A stretch of 64,000 bases of DNA from DASRDR01 sp963812945 [NCBI: uncultured Candidatus Rokubacteria bacterium] (GCA_963812945.1 CAWEXD010000006.1:73742-137741), one strand, 5' to 3'. Counted from the stretch's first letter, positions 9,082 to 18,400 are shown. Notes: generated by a model not told the origin, from the sequence alone. Numbers and translations are program-made.

Positions 9082-9154
9082 GGGGTCAGGCTTTGACTTC
9101 TTAACAATTTGGGGGACCGCCTCGCAAACTGTTTAGAAGTCAAAGTCTGACCCC
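9082..9154. repeat. GGGGTCAG palindromic repeat, copy 1
   Basis: Imperfect inverted repeat of about 73 bp. The left arm starts GGGGTCAGGCTTTGACTTC and the right arm ends GAAGTCAAAGTCTGACCCC, with AT-rich inner arms (TTAACAATTT / AAACTGTTTA). The right arm ends one base before the GTG start of the ATP-grasp gene. Related copies lie at 22744-22818 and 26275-26358. The size and structure resemble REP-type elements mobilised by RAYT transposases, but no such gene is in the window. Confidence 0.85.
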
Positions 9155-10444
9155 GTGCTGCGCCTGCTGCTCCTGATCCCCACGACCACCTACCGGACCG
9201 AGGCCTTCGTCCAGGCGGCGGCGAAGCTCGACGTCGAGATGGTCGTGGCCTCGGAGCGCCCGAGCGTCCTCGAGGCGGCGCTCCCGGACAACCTCCTGAC
9301 GCTCGACTTCGGGGACCCCGGGAAGAGCGCGCGGGCGGTCGCGGAGTTCGCCCGCCGGCACCGGGTGGACGCGGTGGTTCCCGTCGACGACCGCACCACG
9401 GTGGTCGCGGCGGCTATCGCGGAGCGGCTCGGCCTTCGCACGAGCCCGCTCGCCGCCGTCCAGGCGACCCGGAACAAGCACCGGATGCGGGAGGCGTTCG
9501 CCCGGGCCGGTGTCCGGTCCCCGGGCTACACCCTCCTCCACGTCACCGACGATCCGGAGGCGGCCGCCGAACCTGTCACGTATCCGTGTGTCCTGAAGCC
9601 GACGATCCTCGCCGGCAGCCGGGGCGTGATCCGGGCCGACGACCCGCGCGAGTTCGTCGCCGCCTTCCGGCGGATCGCGGCGATCCTGGCGGAGCCGGAC
9701 CTGACGGCGCTCGAGGGGGTCCACGAGGTGCTGGTCGAGGACTTCATCCCCGGGCGCGAGGTGGCGCTCGAGGGTCTTCTCGTCGGCGACGAGCTCCACG
9801 TCCTTGCCCTCTTCGACAAGCCGGATCCCCTCGACGGCCCCTACTTCGAGGAGACGATCTACGTCACGCCGTCCCGGCTGCCCGCCGACACGCAGACCCT
9901 GATCGCGGCCGAGGCGCGCTGGGCGGCGCGGGCGCTCGGGCTCACCGAGGGCCCGGTGCACGCGGAGCTCCGCGTGAACGAGCGGGGGCCGTGGGTCGTC
10001 GAGATCGCCGCGCGGACGATCGGCGGGCTCTGCTCGCGGACGCTCCGGTTCGGCGCGGGGATCACGCTCGAGGAGCTGGTCGTGCGCCACGCCCTCGGGA
10101 TCGAGCAGGACTCGCTCGAGCGCGAGGGCCCGTCGGCGGGCGTCATGATGATCCCCATCCCCGGCGGCGGGGTGTTCCGGGCGGCCCGGGGCCGCGAGGC
10201 GGCCCGGGCGGTGCCCGGGATCGAGGACGTGGTCATCAGCGCGCACCCCGGCCAGGAGCTGGTCCCGCTTCCGGAAGGCTCACGCTACGTCGGCTTCATC
10301 TTCGCCCGCGCGGCGTCGCCCGAGGCCGTGGAGAAGGCGCTCCGCGGGGCGCACCGCTGCCTCGAGTTCGACGTCGACCCGTCGCCGACGGCGCCGGCCA
10401 CGCCGAGCCCCGACCACTCGTCCATGGAGGAGCCCCGCGCGTGA
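9155..10444 (+). CDS. ATP-grasp domain protein
   Basis: A 429-residue ATP-grasp enzyme of the carboxylate-amine/thiol ligase superfamily. An N-terminal pre-ATP-grasp fold (VVPVDDRTTVVAAAIAERLG) leads to the ATP-binding region: KHRMREAF, YPCVLKPTILAGSRGV with the phosphate-binding loop Lys, EVLVEDFIPGREVALEG, and the metal-binding PVHAELRVNERGPWVVEIAAR. A C-terminal domain resembling those of BL00235/CARNS1-type ligases follows (GVMMIPIPGGGVF). The substrate is unknown. The GTG start abuts the palindromic repeat, so the ribosome site would lie within the repeat arm. The stop overlaps the next gene's start by four bases. Confidence 0.85.
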   Translation: MLRLLLLIPTTTYRTEAFVQAAAKLDVEMVVASERPSVLEAALPDNLLTLDFGDPGKSARAVAEFARRHRVDAVVPVDDRTTVVAAAIAERLGLRTSPLAAVQATRNKHRMREAFARAGVRSPGYTLLHVTDDPEAAAEPVTYPCVLKPTILAGSRGVIRADDPREFVAAFRRIAAILAEPDLTALEGVHEVLVEDFIPGREVALEGLLVGDELHVLALFDKPDPLDGPYFEETIYVTPSRLPADTQTLIAAEARWAARALGLTEGPVHAELRVNERGPWVVEIAARTIGGLCSRTLRFGAGITLEELVVRHALGIEQDSLEREGPSAGVMMIPIPGGGVFRAARGREAARAVPGIEDVVISAHPGQELVPLPEGSRYVGFIFARAASPEAVEKALRGAHRCLEFDVDPSPTAPATPSPDHSSMEEPRA

Positions 10445-11442
10445 AGCTCGTCATCCATCCGCCCGTCGAGCCGGAGCGCCTCGCGAAGATCGTCGAGACC
10501 GCCCGGCCCATGACCGTCGTCAACGCCCGGGACGAGACCGAGGCGCGGGTCGCGATCGCCGACGCCGACGCCTTCTTCGGGAAGCTCACGCCGCCGCTCC
10601 TGGCCGCCGCCCGCCGGCTCCGCTGGGTCCAGGCGCCGACGGCCAGCCTCGAGCACTTCGTGTTCCCGGAGCTGGTCGACCATCCCGCCGTCCTCACGAA
10701 CATGCGTGGGCTCTTCTCGGACGTGATCGCCGACCACGTGTTCGGCTTCGTGCTCTGCTTCGCGCGGAACTTCCACCACTACGTGCGGAACCAGCTCGAG
10801 GCCCGCTGGGCGCCCGCCGGCGGCCAGGAGCCGCCGTCCGGCTTCGTCACCGGGCCCGCGCGGGTCGGCGCCGCGGATCGCGCTCACCTCCACCTGGCGG
10901 ACGCCACCCTCGGCGTCGTCGGCCTGGGCCAGATCGGGTCCGAGGTCGCGCGGCGAGGCGTCGCGTTCGGGATGCGGGTGATCGCGGTCGATCCGGTCCA
11001 GCCGGAGGCGCCGGCCGGGGTGGCGGCGCTCTGGCGCCTCGACCGGCTGCCCGAGCTCCTCGGGGCGAGCGACTTCGTGGTGATCGCCGCCCCCCACACG
11101 CCGGAGACCGAGAAGCTCTTCCGGCGCGCGCAGTTCCGCCAGATGAAGCCGACCGGCTACCTGATCAACATCGGGCGGGGCGCGATCGTCGACCTCGCCG
11201 ACCTCACCGACGCACTCCGCGCGGGCGAGCTCGCCGGGGCGGGGCTCGACGTGTTCGAGACCGAGCCCCTGCCGAAGGACCACCCGCTCTGGGCCATGTC
11301 GAACGTGATCGTCACGCCGCACGTGGCCGGCAACTCGCCGCGGATCGCCGAGCGGCACCTGGCCGTGCTCCTCACGAACGTCGCACGGTTCGCGCGAGGC
11401 GAGCCGCTCACGAACGTCACCGACAAGCGCCGCTGGTTCTGA
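10441..11442 (+). CDS. D-2-hydroxyacid dehydrogenase, NAD(P)-dependent
   Basis: A 333-residue member of the D-isomer 2-hydroxyacid dehydrogenase family. The NAD-binding Rossmann motif is GVVGLGQIGSEVARRG; the signature NIGRGAIVD follows; catalytic residues are expected at Arg in this block, Glu in DVFETEPL and His in VIVTPHVAGNSP. The GTG start overlaps the ATP-grasp stop (GTGA), indicating translational coupling, so the two enzymes probably act in one short pathway. The substrate cannot be read from sequence; glyoxylate/hydroxypyruvate reductase-like activity is possible. Confidence 0.88.
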   Translation: MKLVIHPPVEPERLAKIVETARPMTVVNARDETEARVAIADADAFFGKLTPPLLAAARRLRWVQAPTASLEHFVFPELVDHPAVLTNMRGLFSDVIADHVFGFVLCFARNFHHYVRNQLEARWAPAGGQEPPSGFVTGPARVGAADRAHLHLADATLGVVGLGQIGSEVARRGVAFGMRVIAVDPVQPEAPAGVAALWRLDRLPELLGASDFVVIAAPHTPETEKLFRRAQFRQMKPTGYLINIGRGAIVDLADLTDALRAGELAGAGLDVFETEPLPKDHPLWAMSNVIVTPHVAGNSPRIAERHLAVLLTNVARFARGEPLTNVTDKRRWF

Positions 11443-11455
11443 CCGGAGCGCGCCC

Positions 11456-12124
11456 TCAGTCGCGATTCATCACGGTGGCGATGTCGGCCTCGTTGCCCGC
11501 CGGGTCGGCCAGGGTCCACCACGAGGGCGCGAACTCGTCGCGGACCATCCGCCCGCCCGCCGCGAGCGCGGCCACGATGCGACCCTCCGCCTGTTCGTAT
11601 GGCACCCAGACCGCGACGTGGATCGCACCGCCGCCGTCCGGGCGCGGCTCCCGCATCTGCTCGAACCAGAACGACGGCCCCCGGTCGTGCGGATCGACGA
11701 GATCCTCGCTGGGGCTGTCCCGCCGCGGTTCATACCCGAGCACGGCCCGCCAGAACGGCATGATGTCAGCGGGAACGGTCGCGCCCGGGATCACCAGCAC
11801 GCTCTGGACCGCCGCCGGATCGGCGGAGAGACCCAGCGCTCGGGCCACTGCCGAGATCTGACGGGCCAGCTCGATGTCGCGCCGGCTCGTCCCGTAGTAG
11901 TCGTCGGTGACCGTGATGAGGCGCACGGTCACGCCGTCGCGCCGCACGTCGACGTCGGGACGGTGGTCATCGACGCCCGGCAGCTGGCTGATCGCCTCGA
12001 CGAGCCGGGCGGCCGCCGCCAACGAGCCCGTTCGGAAGTGCGCGCACGCACCGTCGCCGACGACGCGCCAGTCCTCGACACCCTCCGACTCCTGGAACTC
12101 CTTCGGGCTGATCTTGTCGGCCAT
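11456..12124 (-). CDS. pterin dehydratase-like (PCD) domain fused to a VOC domain
   Basis: A 222-residue two-domain protein. Residues 1-100 resemble 4a-hydroxytetrahydrobiopterin dehydratase: WRVVGDGACAHFRTGS, then DDHRPDVDVRRDGVTVRLIT, where the family usually has HHPDVD, so one of the tandem His residues is Arg here. The rest is a glyoxalase/VOC fold (IMPFWRAVLGYEP, PSFWFEQM, IHVAVWVPYEQAE, WWTLADPAGNEADI). The same fusion is common in actinomycetes, annotated as VOC family protein; the activity is not known. The ATG at 12124 follows GGAGGCTCGC. Convergent with the dehydrogenase gene. Confidence 0.75.
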   Translation of the reverse strand: MADKISPKEFQESEGVEDWRVVGDGACAHFRTGSLAAAARLVEAISQLPGVDDHRPDVDVRRDGVTVRLITVTDDYYGTSRRDIELARQISAVARALGLSADPAAVQSVLVIPGATVPADIMPFWRAVLGYEPRRDSPSEDLVDPHDRGPSFWFEQMREPRPDGGGAIHVAVWVPYEQAEGRIVAALAAGGRMVRDEFAPSWWTLADPAGNEADIATVMNRD

Positions 12125-12266
12125 GCGAGCCTCCTTCTCGCCAACTAGTCGAGCCGGCCCGGGAGCAATCGACATCGTGGCGGGCCGGCCGCGGAGTTCT
12201 CAACGCAGCGCGTTGAGAACCGGCGCCGCTTCCTGGACAGAAGCTTCGAGGGGTTGCGCTACTCGA

Positions 12267-13727
12267 TCACCCGTCGGCGCTGACCCCGTCCATGTGGATC
12301 GCGAGGGCGGCGCGCAGGCCCGATTCGATCGCGCCCTGGATCCAGGCGTGGGCCAGCGAGGCGTGCTCGCCCGCGAAGTGGATCCGGCCCTCCGGCGCGA
12401 CGATGGCCTCGTAGAGGCGCGTCTGCTGGCCCGGATCGAAGAGGGCGAACGCACCCCCGGCGAACTCGTCGTGGTGCCACATGTACGAGACGCCCACCTC
12501 GAACTCCTGCGTCACCTGCGGGTGGATGACGGCGACGTTCTCGAGTGCCTGGGCGATGCGGTCGGCGGGCGCGAGCGAGCCCCAGCGCTGGGCGTCCTCC
12601 GACCAGGTGTAGCTCGCGAGCAGGATCCCGCGGCCGGTCTCGTGCCCGTGATCCGGGTAGTAAAGGGCGCGGATCGGGAGGTCGGTGACCGTGCCTCCGC
12701 CGCGGATCCCGTCGTCGTCCTCCCAGAAGCGCCGGCGGCACTGGAAGAGGATCTTCGCCGAGGCGTCGTAGTGGAGCTGGCGGATGGCGCGCTGCTTCGC
12801 GGGCGAGAAGGGCTTGAGCGTCTCGACGTGCCGCAGGACCGCGAACGGCACCGTGACCAGGACGTGGTCGCCGGTCGCCTGGAACCGCCCCGCCGGCGTC
12901 TGGTAGTGCACGGTGGCCGACCGCTCGTCCTGGTCGAGGGCGATCATCTTCGCGCCGAACCGGATGTGAGGCCCGAGCTCCGGGAGGAACGCCCCCGGCA
13001 GCCGATCCATGCCGCCCGCGATCTCGGCCAGGTTGCCGTAGCACTCGGTCACCTCCTCGCGCAGGAGCTCGAGGAAGGACGAGTTCATCAGGGCTTCCTG
13101 GAACTGGAGGAGCCCGAAGGCCTCGATGGCGCCCTCGGACCAGCCGCGCTGCTCGAGGAACTCGAGCGTCGAGCAGTGGTCCCACTCCCGGGCGATGGCC
13201 GTCCATGCCTCGTCGCCCTCCCGGCGGACCCGCTCGGCGAAGCCGGCGATCGTCTCGCCCCACAGTCGCTCGATGGACCGGCCGCACTCGCCGGGGGCCA
13301 GCTGGAACGGGAGGCAGGCGGGATCGGCCTGCACCTCGGCGAGACGCCAGCGGCGGCCACGGAGGTGGACGTATGCGCTCGGGTTCGAGCACGTGAAGGG
13401 CCGGAGCGGCAGGCCGAAGCGCTCGCAGTAGGCGAGCGTGAGGTCGTGGGTGCGCGGGATGCGCATCGCGCCGGCCTCGGCGTAGAGCCCGTCGGTGAAG
13501 GGCTCCCGGAGCGTGTGGACGCGGCCGCCGACCCGGCCGCGCGCCTCCAGCACGATCGGGTCGTGGCCGGCGCGGAGGAGCTCCGACGCCGCCACCAGCC
13601 CGGCCATTCCCGCGCCGACGATGACGACCCGCCTTGGCCGCGTCGGGCGCCCCGGCCGCGCCGGCAGGCCTCCGCGCACGATGTCGAGCACCGCCCGATG
13701 CGACTCCGACCTGAGGCCCAGAGACAC
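12267..13727 (-). CDS. FAD-dependent amine oxidase family protein
   Basis: A 486-residue flavin monoamine oxidase-type enzyme. The FAD dinucleotide motif is VVIVGAGMAGLVAASELLRAG followed by VLEARGRVGGRV (GGRV is the classic second motif), and the C-terminal flavin-contacting block is GRIHFAGEHASLAHAWIQGA. The overall pattern resembles bacterial L-amino acid or polyamine oxidases; the substrate is not identified. About 33 residues precede the first Rossmann strand, without a clear signal. It is divergent from the transhydrogenase gene with about 80 bp between starts, a likely shared promoter region. Confidence 0.85.
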   Translation of the reverse strand: MSLGLRSESHRAVLDIVRGGLPARPGRPTRPRRVVIVGAGMAGLVAASELLRAGHDPIVLEARGRVGGRVHTLREPFTDGLYAEAGAMRIPRTHDLTLAYCERFGLPLRPFTCSNPSAYVHLRGRRWRLAEVQADPACLPFQLAPGECGRSIERLWGETIAGFAERVRREGDEAWTAIAREWDHCSTLEFLEQRGWSEGAIEAFGLLQFQEALMNSSFLELLREEVTECYGNLAEIAGGMDRLPGAFLPELGPHIRFGAKMIALDQDERSATVHYQTPAGRFQATGDHVLVTVPFAVLRHVETLKPFSPAKQRAIRQLHYDASAKILFQCRRRFWEDDDGIRGGGTVTDLPIRALYYPDHGHETGRGILLASYTWSEDAQRWGSLAPADRIAQALENVAVIHPQVTQEFEVGVSYMWHHDEFAGGAFALFDPGQQTRLYEAIVAPEGRIHFAGEHASLAHAWIQGAIESGLRAALAIHMDGVSADG

Positions 13728-13806
13728 GTTCGCTCCTCCCCCGCGCCGCTCTCGGCGGCGGCGCTATAATCCGCCTGCGGAAGCATACCGCGCCGGAGGG
13801 AGCCCC

Positions 13807-15096
13807 ATGAAGGGCGTCACGCTGCCGACCGAGACCGTCTTCGTCATGGAGATGTCGCCGATCAAGTTTGGCCTGGGCGCGACCGAGGAGATCGGCTTCG
13901 ACGCGCGGCGCCTCGGGCTCCGGAAGGTCCTGATCGTCACGGACCCCGGGATCGCCGCCCTCGGGCTGCCGGAGCGCGTCCGCGCCCGGCTCGACGAGCA
14001 GGGGATCAAGGCGGAGGTCTTCGACGGCGTGGAGGTCGAGCCGACGGACTGCTCGATGGAGGAGGCGGCCGACTACGCGCGCACCAAGGAGGTGGACGGC
14101 TTCGTCGCGGTCGGTGGCGGCAGCGCCATCGACACCGGGAAGGCTGTGAACCTCCTGACGTGCTACCCGGCCCCGCTCCTCGACTACGTGAACAAGCCCG
14201 TCGGCCGGGGCACGGCCGTCCCGGGGCCGCTCAAGCCCCTCATCGCGATGCCCACGACGGCCGGCACGGGCAGCGAGACGACGGCCGTGCTCGTCACTCA
14301 CGTGGTGGCCCAGCACGTGAAGGCGGGCGTCTCCCACCGGCTCCTGCGGCCGGCGCTCGGCGTGGTGGACCCCTTGAACACGCTCACGGCGCCGCCCGAG
14401 GTCACCGCCGCCGCCGGCGCCGACATCCTGACCCACGCGATCGAGTCGTATACCACGCGACCCTACGACGCGCGGCCCAAGCACCACCCGCCGGACCGCC
14501 CGGCGTACATCGGCGCCAACCCGGCGAGCGATGTGTGGTGCGAGAAGGCGATCGAGTACGTGGGGCGCTACCTCCGGCGCGCCGTGCTGAACGGGATGGA
14601 CCTCGAGGCCCGGACGCACCTCGCGCTGGCGGCGAACTACGCGGGGATCGGCTTCGGCAACGCGGGGGTCCATCTGCCGCACGCGGTGGCGTACCCGGTG
14701 GCGGGGCTCGTGCGCGACTTCCATCCCTCCGGCTACCCGGGCGGCCACCCCCTCGTGCCGCACGGCATGTCGGTGATCCTCACCGCGCCGGCCGCCTTTC
14801 GCTTCACCTATCCGACCGCGCCCGAGCGGCACCTCAGAGCCGCGGAGCTCCTCGGCGTGCCCGTGCGCGAGCTCGACGAGGCGGCGCGTCCCGAGGCCCT
14901 CCCCCGGGCGCTCGTCGCCTTGATGCGGGACGTGGGCGTCCCGAACGGGCTCGCGGCGGTCGGCTACACCGAGGGGGACGCGGCCGCCCTGGTGGAGGGG
15001 ACGCTCCGGCAGCCCCGTCTCCTCATGAACGCCCCGCGGAGCGTGGGCGCACGCGATCTCGACGCGATCGTGCGGAGCTCGATGCGAATCTGGTAG
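13807..15096 (+). CDS. iron-containing alcohol dehydrogenase, hydroxyacid-oxoacid transhydrogenase type
   Basis: A 429-residue group III Fe-ADH. The NAD-binding GGGSAIDTGKAV motif and the family block LKPLIAMPTTAGTGSETT are present, with metal-binding residues expected at Asp in AAGADILTHAIESY and His in GVHLPHAVAYPV and LVPHGMSV. Strong similarity in the DYVNKPVGRG and SETT regions to ADHFE1 suggests hydroxyacid-oxoacid transhydrogenase (4-hydroxybutyrate plus 2-oxoglutarate to succinate semialdehyde plus 2-hydroxyglutarate). The ATG at 13807 follows GGAGGGAGCCCC; the open frame upstream is antisense to the amine oxidase and rejected. Confidence 0.85.
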   Translation: MKGVTLPTETVFVMEMSPIKFGLGATEEIGFDARRLGLRKVLIVTDPGIAALGLPERVRARLDEQGIKAEVFDGVEVEPTDCSMEEAADYARTKEVDGFVAVGGGSAIDTGKAVNLLTCYPAPLLDYVNKPVGRGTAVPGPLKPLIAMPTTAGTGSETTAVLVTHVVAQHVKAGVSHRLLRPALGVVDPLNTLTAPPEVTAAAGADILTHAIESYTTRPYDARPKHHPPDRPAYIGANPASDVWCEKAIEYVGRYLRRAVLNGMDLEARTHLALAANYAGIGFGNAGVHLPHAVAYPVAGLVRDFHPSGYPGGHPLVPHGMSVILTAPAAFRFTYPTAPERHLRAAELLGVPVRELDEAARPEALPRALVALMRDVGVPNGLAAVGYTEGDAAALVEGTLRQPRLLMNAPRSVGARDLDAIVRSSMRIW

Positions 15097-15113
15097 CGGC
15101 GTCCCGGCCGGGG

Positions 15114-16826
15114 CTACGCCCCCGGGTGGCAGGACCAGGCCGCGGCCCGCCCGCCCGGCGGCCGCGGCGGCACGGGAAACGCGTCCGCGGTGACGGCGCC
15201 GAGCCGCGCGGGATCCGAGAGATCGTAGAGCTCGGCGCGGGCGAGATCGGGCTCGCGCGAGCCGGGCTCGCGCCCCGTCGCCTGGTACGAGCCCCGCCGC
15301 GTCCCGATCCGGTCGAGGTAGTCGAGGAGGATCGCATCCTCCCCGAGCGCGGGGTGCGCCATCACGAGCCACACCCTGGGCGCCCCCCGGAACCGGTCCA
15401 GCTCGCGGAGGTAGCGGCGCGGATCCTCGCGGGCGCAGCCCCCCAAGTGGTACGAGCCCGGCTCGAAGCCATAGCGCCGGGCGTAGTAGACGAACGCCTT
15501 CTCCGCGCCGTAGTAGACGTAAACGCGGTCGCCGGGCCGCCAGGCCTCTCGCATTCCGACGAGCGCCGGTTTCAGCGGCTCGGGCGCGTAGGGCGGGGGA
15601 TCCCGCACGAGGCCGATGACAGCGAGCGCGGCGCACGCGAGGGCCGCGACCCCGACGGCGCGCCGTCCCCCCGCGCGGCCCCAGCGGCCCCCACGGCTGA
15701 GAGTTCCCACCGCCTCCACCCCGGCCGCCGTCAGGAGCAGGAACGCGGGGACGAGGAAGAGGACCAGGCGCGGCGCAAACGGGTACACGCGGAGCGCGGC
15801 GGCGCCGAAGGTCGCGAGGATCGGCCCGAGGAGAAGCCACGCCACGTCCCGGGCCCGTCGCCAGAGGGCCCAGGCGCCGAGCGCGGCGAAGACGAGAAAC
15901 ACGCCCGGCGCCGGATACCGGAGCCCGCCGCCCGCGTAGACCGTCGTCAGCCGGCTCACCGGCCAGCCGAGGTCCCGGAGGCTCTCTGGCGGCCACGGCA
16001 TGAGCGAGCGGGCCCAGAATCGCTGCATGTACAGGGCGTCGTCGGGCGTCACGGTCGCGCGCGCCCAGGCGACGGTCGCCGCGATGCTCGCCGCCCACGC
16101 GATCGCCACCGGAAGGAGGCGGCGAAGCCGCTCCCGGTCACGCTCGGCGATCGCCGAGAGGCCGAGCGCCGCGAGCAGTCCGGTGCCGACGAGGATCGCC
16201 GGGTAGGAGAACCACGGCGCGATCGTGCCGGCCACGCCCAGGCCGAGCAGGCGTCCTCCGCCCGGGCCGTCCCGCCGTACGGCCAAGGCCAGGGCGAGGA
16301 GCCCGAGCGCGACCGCGGCGTCGGTGGCGTAGGGCTTCACCTGGGCCGCGAAGAAGATGAACGGCCCGCCGATCGCGACGAGCCCGAGGGCGAGCGTCCG
16401 GCCGATGCCCGGTGGAAGGACCTGACGCGCGAGGTGCCAGCAGAGGGGCAGCGTGGCGAGGCTCCCGAGGAGGGGGACCAGGCGGAGCGCGTGCTCTCCT
16501 TCGCCGAAAAGCGCGACCGCCGCTCGCACGAGGAGGAGCCACACCGGGGGCGCCATCTGACGGAAGTCGAGCGGTCCGAGGAGCCGGCTGACCGGGCGGT
16601 CGACGATGTTGAGCGCCATGTTGGCCTCGTCGGCCCACAAGGAGGCGCCCACGCCGTACTGCCAGAGCCGGAGGGCCGCGCCCAGCAAGCAGAGGGCGGC
16701 CGGGACGAGCCACGCCCGTCGGCCAGTCCAGCCCAGCATTTCGCCCAGGGTTGGGCCCAGGGCGGGGTCAGTCGAGGATCCGAGCGGTCGCGTCACCAGA
16801 CGAAGGCTACCATCTCGGTCGATCAC
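15114..16826 (-). CDS. GT39-like membrane glycosyltransferase
   Basis: A 570-residue polytopic membrane protein with roughly 9-11 hydrophobic segments in residues 37-420. The first luminal loop holds SLWADEANMALNI, which has the acidic DE expected for dolichyl/undecaprenyl-phosphate-sugar dependent GT-C enzymes (GT39, PMT_2). The C-terminal soluble part (VWLVMAHPALGEDAILL) is periplasmic. These enzymes transfer sugars from polyprenyl phosphate carriers to proteins or lipids; target unknown. Convergent with the transhydrogenase gene, 17 bp apart. Confidence 0.75.
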   Translation of the reverse strand: MIDRDGSLRLVTRPLGSSTDPALGPTLGEMLGWTGRRAWLVPAALCLLGAALRLWQYGVGASLWADEANMALNIVDRPVSRLLGPLDFRQMAPPVWLLLVRAAVALFGEGEHALRLVPLLGSLATLPLCWHLARQVLPPGIGRTLALGLVAIGGPFIFFAAQVKPYATDAAVALGLLALALAVRRDGPGGGRLLGLGVAGTIAPWFSYPAILVGTGLLAALGLSAIAERDRERLRRLLPVAIAWAASIAATVAWARATVTPDDALYMQRFWARSLMPWPPESLRDLGWPVSRLTTVYAGGGLRYPAPGVFLVFAALGAWALWRRARDVAWLLLGPILATFGAAALRVYPFAPRLVLFLVPAFLLLTAAGVEAVGTLSRGGRWGRAGGRRAVGVAALACAALAVIGLVRDPPPYAPEPLKPALVGMREAWRPGDRVYVYYGAEKAFVYYARRYGFEPGSYHLGGCAREDPRRYLRELDRFRGAPRVWLVMAHPALGEDAILLDYLDRIGTRRGSYQATGREPGSREPDLARAELYDLSDPARLGAVTADAFPVPPRPPGGRAAAWSCHPGA

Positions 16827-16893
16827 CTCCTGTCGTTGTTGGCCGCTACCGGCGGGTCTATCATCCGGGCATGCGAACGCGGGCCCGCCCCGG

Positions 16894-17490
16894 ATGACCC
16901 GCGCCCAGGTGCTCGAGCTGTCGGCCGGGCTGGTCCTCCTCGGCGGGGCGATCGGCGCGGCGGCCTACTGGGGCCGCTCCGGCCCCGCTGGCCGTGCCGG
17001 CGCCTTCCCGGTGAGCCGCCCGGCCGAGACGATCGTGGCGCCGGAGGTCGAGCTGTCCGACCTGTCCGGGCGGCCGGCTCGGCTCAGTGACTTTCGAGGG
17101 CGCGTCGTGCTGCTGAACTTCTGGGCGACGTGGTGCGCCCCGTGCCGCGAGGAGATGCCCGCGCTCCAGCTCCTCGCGCAGGAGCTCGGCCCGCAGGGTC
17201 TCACGGTCGTGGGCGTGAATGCGAAGGAGCCTCGGTCGATGGTCGAGGCCTTCGTCCGGGAGCACGGGCTCCGCTTTCCGGTGCTCCTGGACGCCGATGG
17301 CCGGGCGGGCCAGGCCTACCAGGTCTTCGCGCTCCCGACGACCTTCGTCGTGGACCGTCGCGGCTCCCTGGTCGGGACGGTGCTGGGGATCCGCGACTGG
17401 GCGGGTCCCGACGCGCGCGCCTATCTCGGGCAGCTGCTCGCCACGCCGGAGGCCCGAGCGATCGTGAGCCGAAGGTCTCACGGCGCGTGA
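16894..17490 (+). CDS. TlpA/ResA-type thiol-disulfide oxidoreductase
   Basis: A 198-residue membrane-anchored thioredoxin-fold protein. An N-terminal hydrophobic helix (VLELSAGLVLLGGAIGAAAY) is followed by the AhpC/TSA-Redoxin domain with active site NFWATWCAPCREEMP and the cis-Pro loop ALPTTFVVDRRG. Such proteins keep haem- or copper-site cysteines reduced on the outer face of the membrane during cytochrome assembly. The stop overlaps the CtaG start (GTGA), so it probably serves cytochrome oxidase copper-centre assembly; this is inference from context. Confidence 0.88.
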   Translation: MTRAQVLELSAGLVLLGGAIGAAAYWGRSGPAGRAGAFPVSRPAETIVAPEVELSDLSGRPARLSDFRGRVVLLNFWATWCAPCREEMPALQLLAQELGPQGLTVVGVNAKEPRSMVEAFVREHGLRFPVLLDADGRAGQAYQVFALPTTFVVDRRGSLVGTVLGIRDWAGPDARAYLGQLLATPEARAIVSRRSHGA

Positions 17491-18386
17491 CGCCGTCTGA
17501 GGCCATGGCCAGCGGGCTGGGCGAGCTCCTCCTCCGCGTGGCCTCGGCGTGGGTCTGGCGCCCCGCGGTCCTCATCCCGCTCGTCACGCTCGGCGCGCTC
17601 TACGTTCGAGGGTGGTGGCGGCTTCGCCGCGTGCCGCGGACGCGGGGGGCCGCCCCCGCCTGGCGGCTCGCGGCCTACCTGGCCGGCCTCGTGAGCGTGG
17701 TGCTCGCCCTCTGCTCGCCCCTCGAGCTTCTGTCGGAGCTCTCCTTCACGGCGCACATGGTCCAGCACCAGTTGTTGCTCATGACGGCGCCCCCGCTGCT
17801 CCTCCTGGCGGAGCCGTTCCCGGTGATGCTGTGGGGTCTGCCGCCGCGGCTCCGGCGCCCTGTGGGTGTGCTGGTGGCCCGGCCCGGCCCCGTCCGGAGC
17901 GTCCTGCGGACGCTCACCTGGATGCCCGTGGCCGGAGGGCTCTACACGCTGACCCTCTGGGGGTGGCACTACCCCGCGGCCTACGAGGCCGCGCTGCGCC
18001 ATCCGGTGCTGCACGACGTCGAGCACCTGACCTTCTTCGGGACCGCCGTCCTCTTCTGGTGGCCCATCGTCAACCCCGCGCCCCGCCTCCGCCGCCTCAC
18101 CACGGGGGTGATGTACGGGGCGCGCATCGGGTACCTCATCCTGGCCACGGCGCAGAACACGCTGCTCGGAGCCGTCCTCGGGTTGGCGGAGCGGGCGCTC
18201 TATCCCGCCTACGCCGCGGCGCCGCGGCTCCTGGCAGAGTGGGGCCCCGTCGACGACCAGTCGTTCGGCGGCGGCGTGATGTGGTCCGGGAGCCACATGT
18301 TCCTGGTCGCCGTGCTCGTGCTCCTCCACCGCGCGATGGAGGCCGAGGGGCGAAAGGCGGATGCGCAGACCCGCCCCATCGTGTAG
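17487..18386 (+). CDS. ctaG: CtaG-type cytochrome c oxidase assembly protein
   Basis: A polytopic membrane protein of about 299 residues with seven or so hydrophobic segments, of the caa3_CtaG family. Family marks: [20 protein letters not shown] with conserved His residues, [28 protein letters not shown], and [14 protein letters not shown] near the end. CtaG proteins deliver copper to cytochrome c oxidase. The GTG at 17487 overlaps the stop of the upstream tlpA-like gene; an ATG six codons on (17505) is the alternative start. Operon TlpA-CtaG-TatA/B. Confidence 0.85.
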   Translation: MTPSEAMASGLGELLLRVASAWVWRPAVLIPLVTLGALYVRGWWRLRRVPRTRGAAPAWRLAAYLAGLVSVVLALCSPLELLSELSFTAHMVQHQLLLMTAPPLLLLAEPFPVMLWGLPPRLRRPVGVLVARPGPVRSVLRTLTWMPVAGGLYTLTLWGWHYPAAYEAALRHPVLHDVEHLTFFGTAVLFWWPIVNPAPRLRRLTTGVMYGARIGYLILATAQNTLLGAVLGLAERALYPAYAAAPRLLAEWGPVDDQSFGGGVMWSGSHMFLVAVLVLLHRAMEAEGRKADAQTRPIV

Positions 18387-18400
18387 GATTCGCCCAATCG

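Noticed and set aside
12259-16098. Minus-strand ORF of 1279 codons
   Set aside because: It runs antisense or out of frame through the amine oxidase, transhydrogenase and GT39 genes; high GC keeps the frame open. Composition is Arg/Pro/Ala-rich with no domain.
14160-17090. Plus-strand ORF of 976 codons
   Set aside because: Shadow frame of the transhydrogenase and antisense of GT39; no conserved motif.
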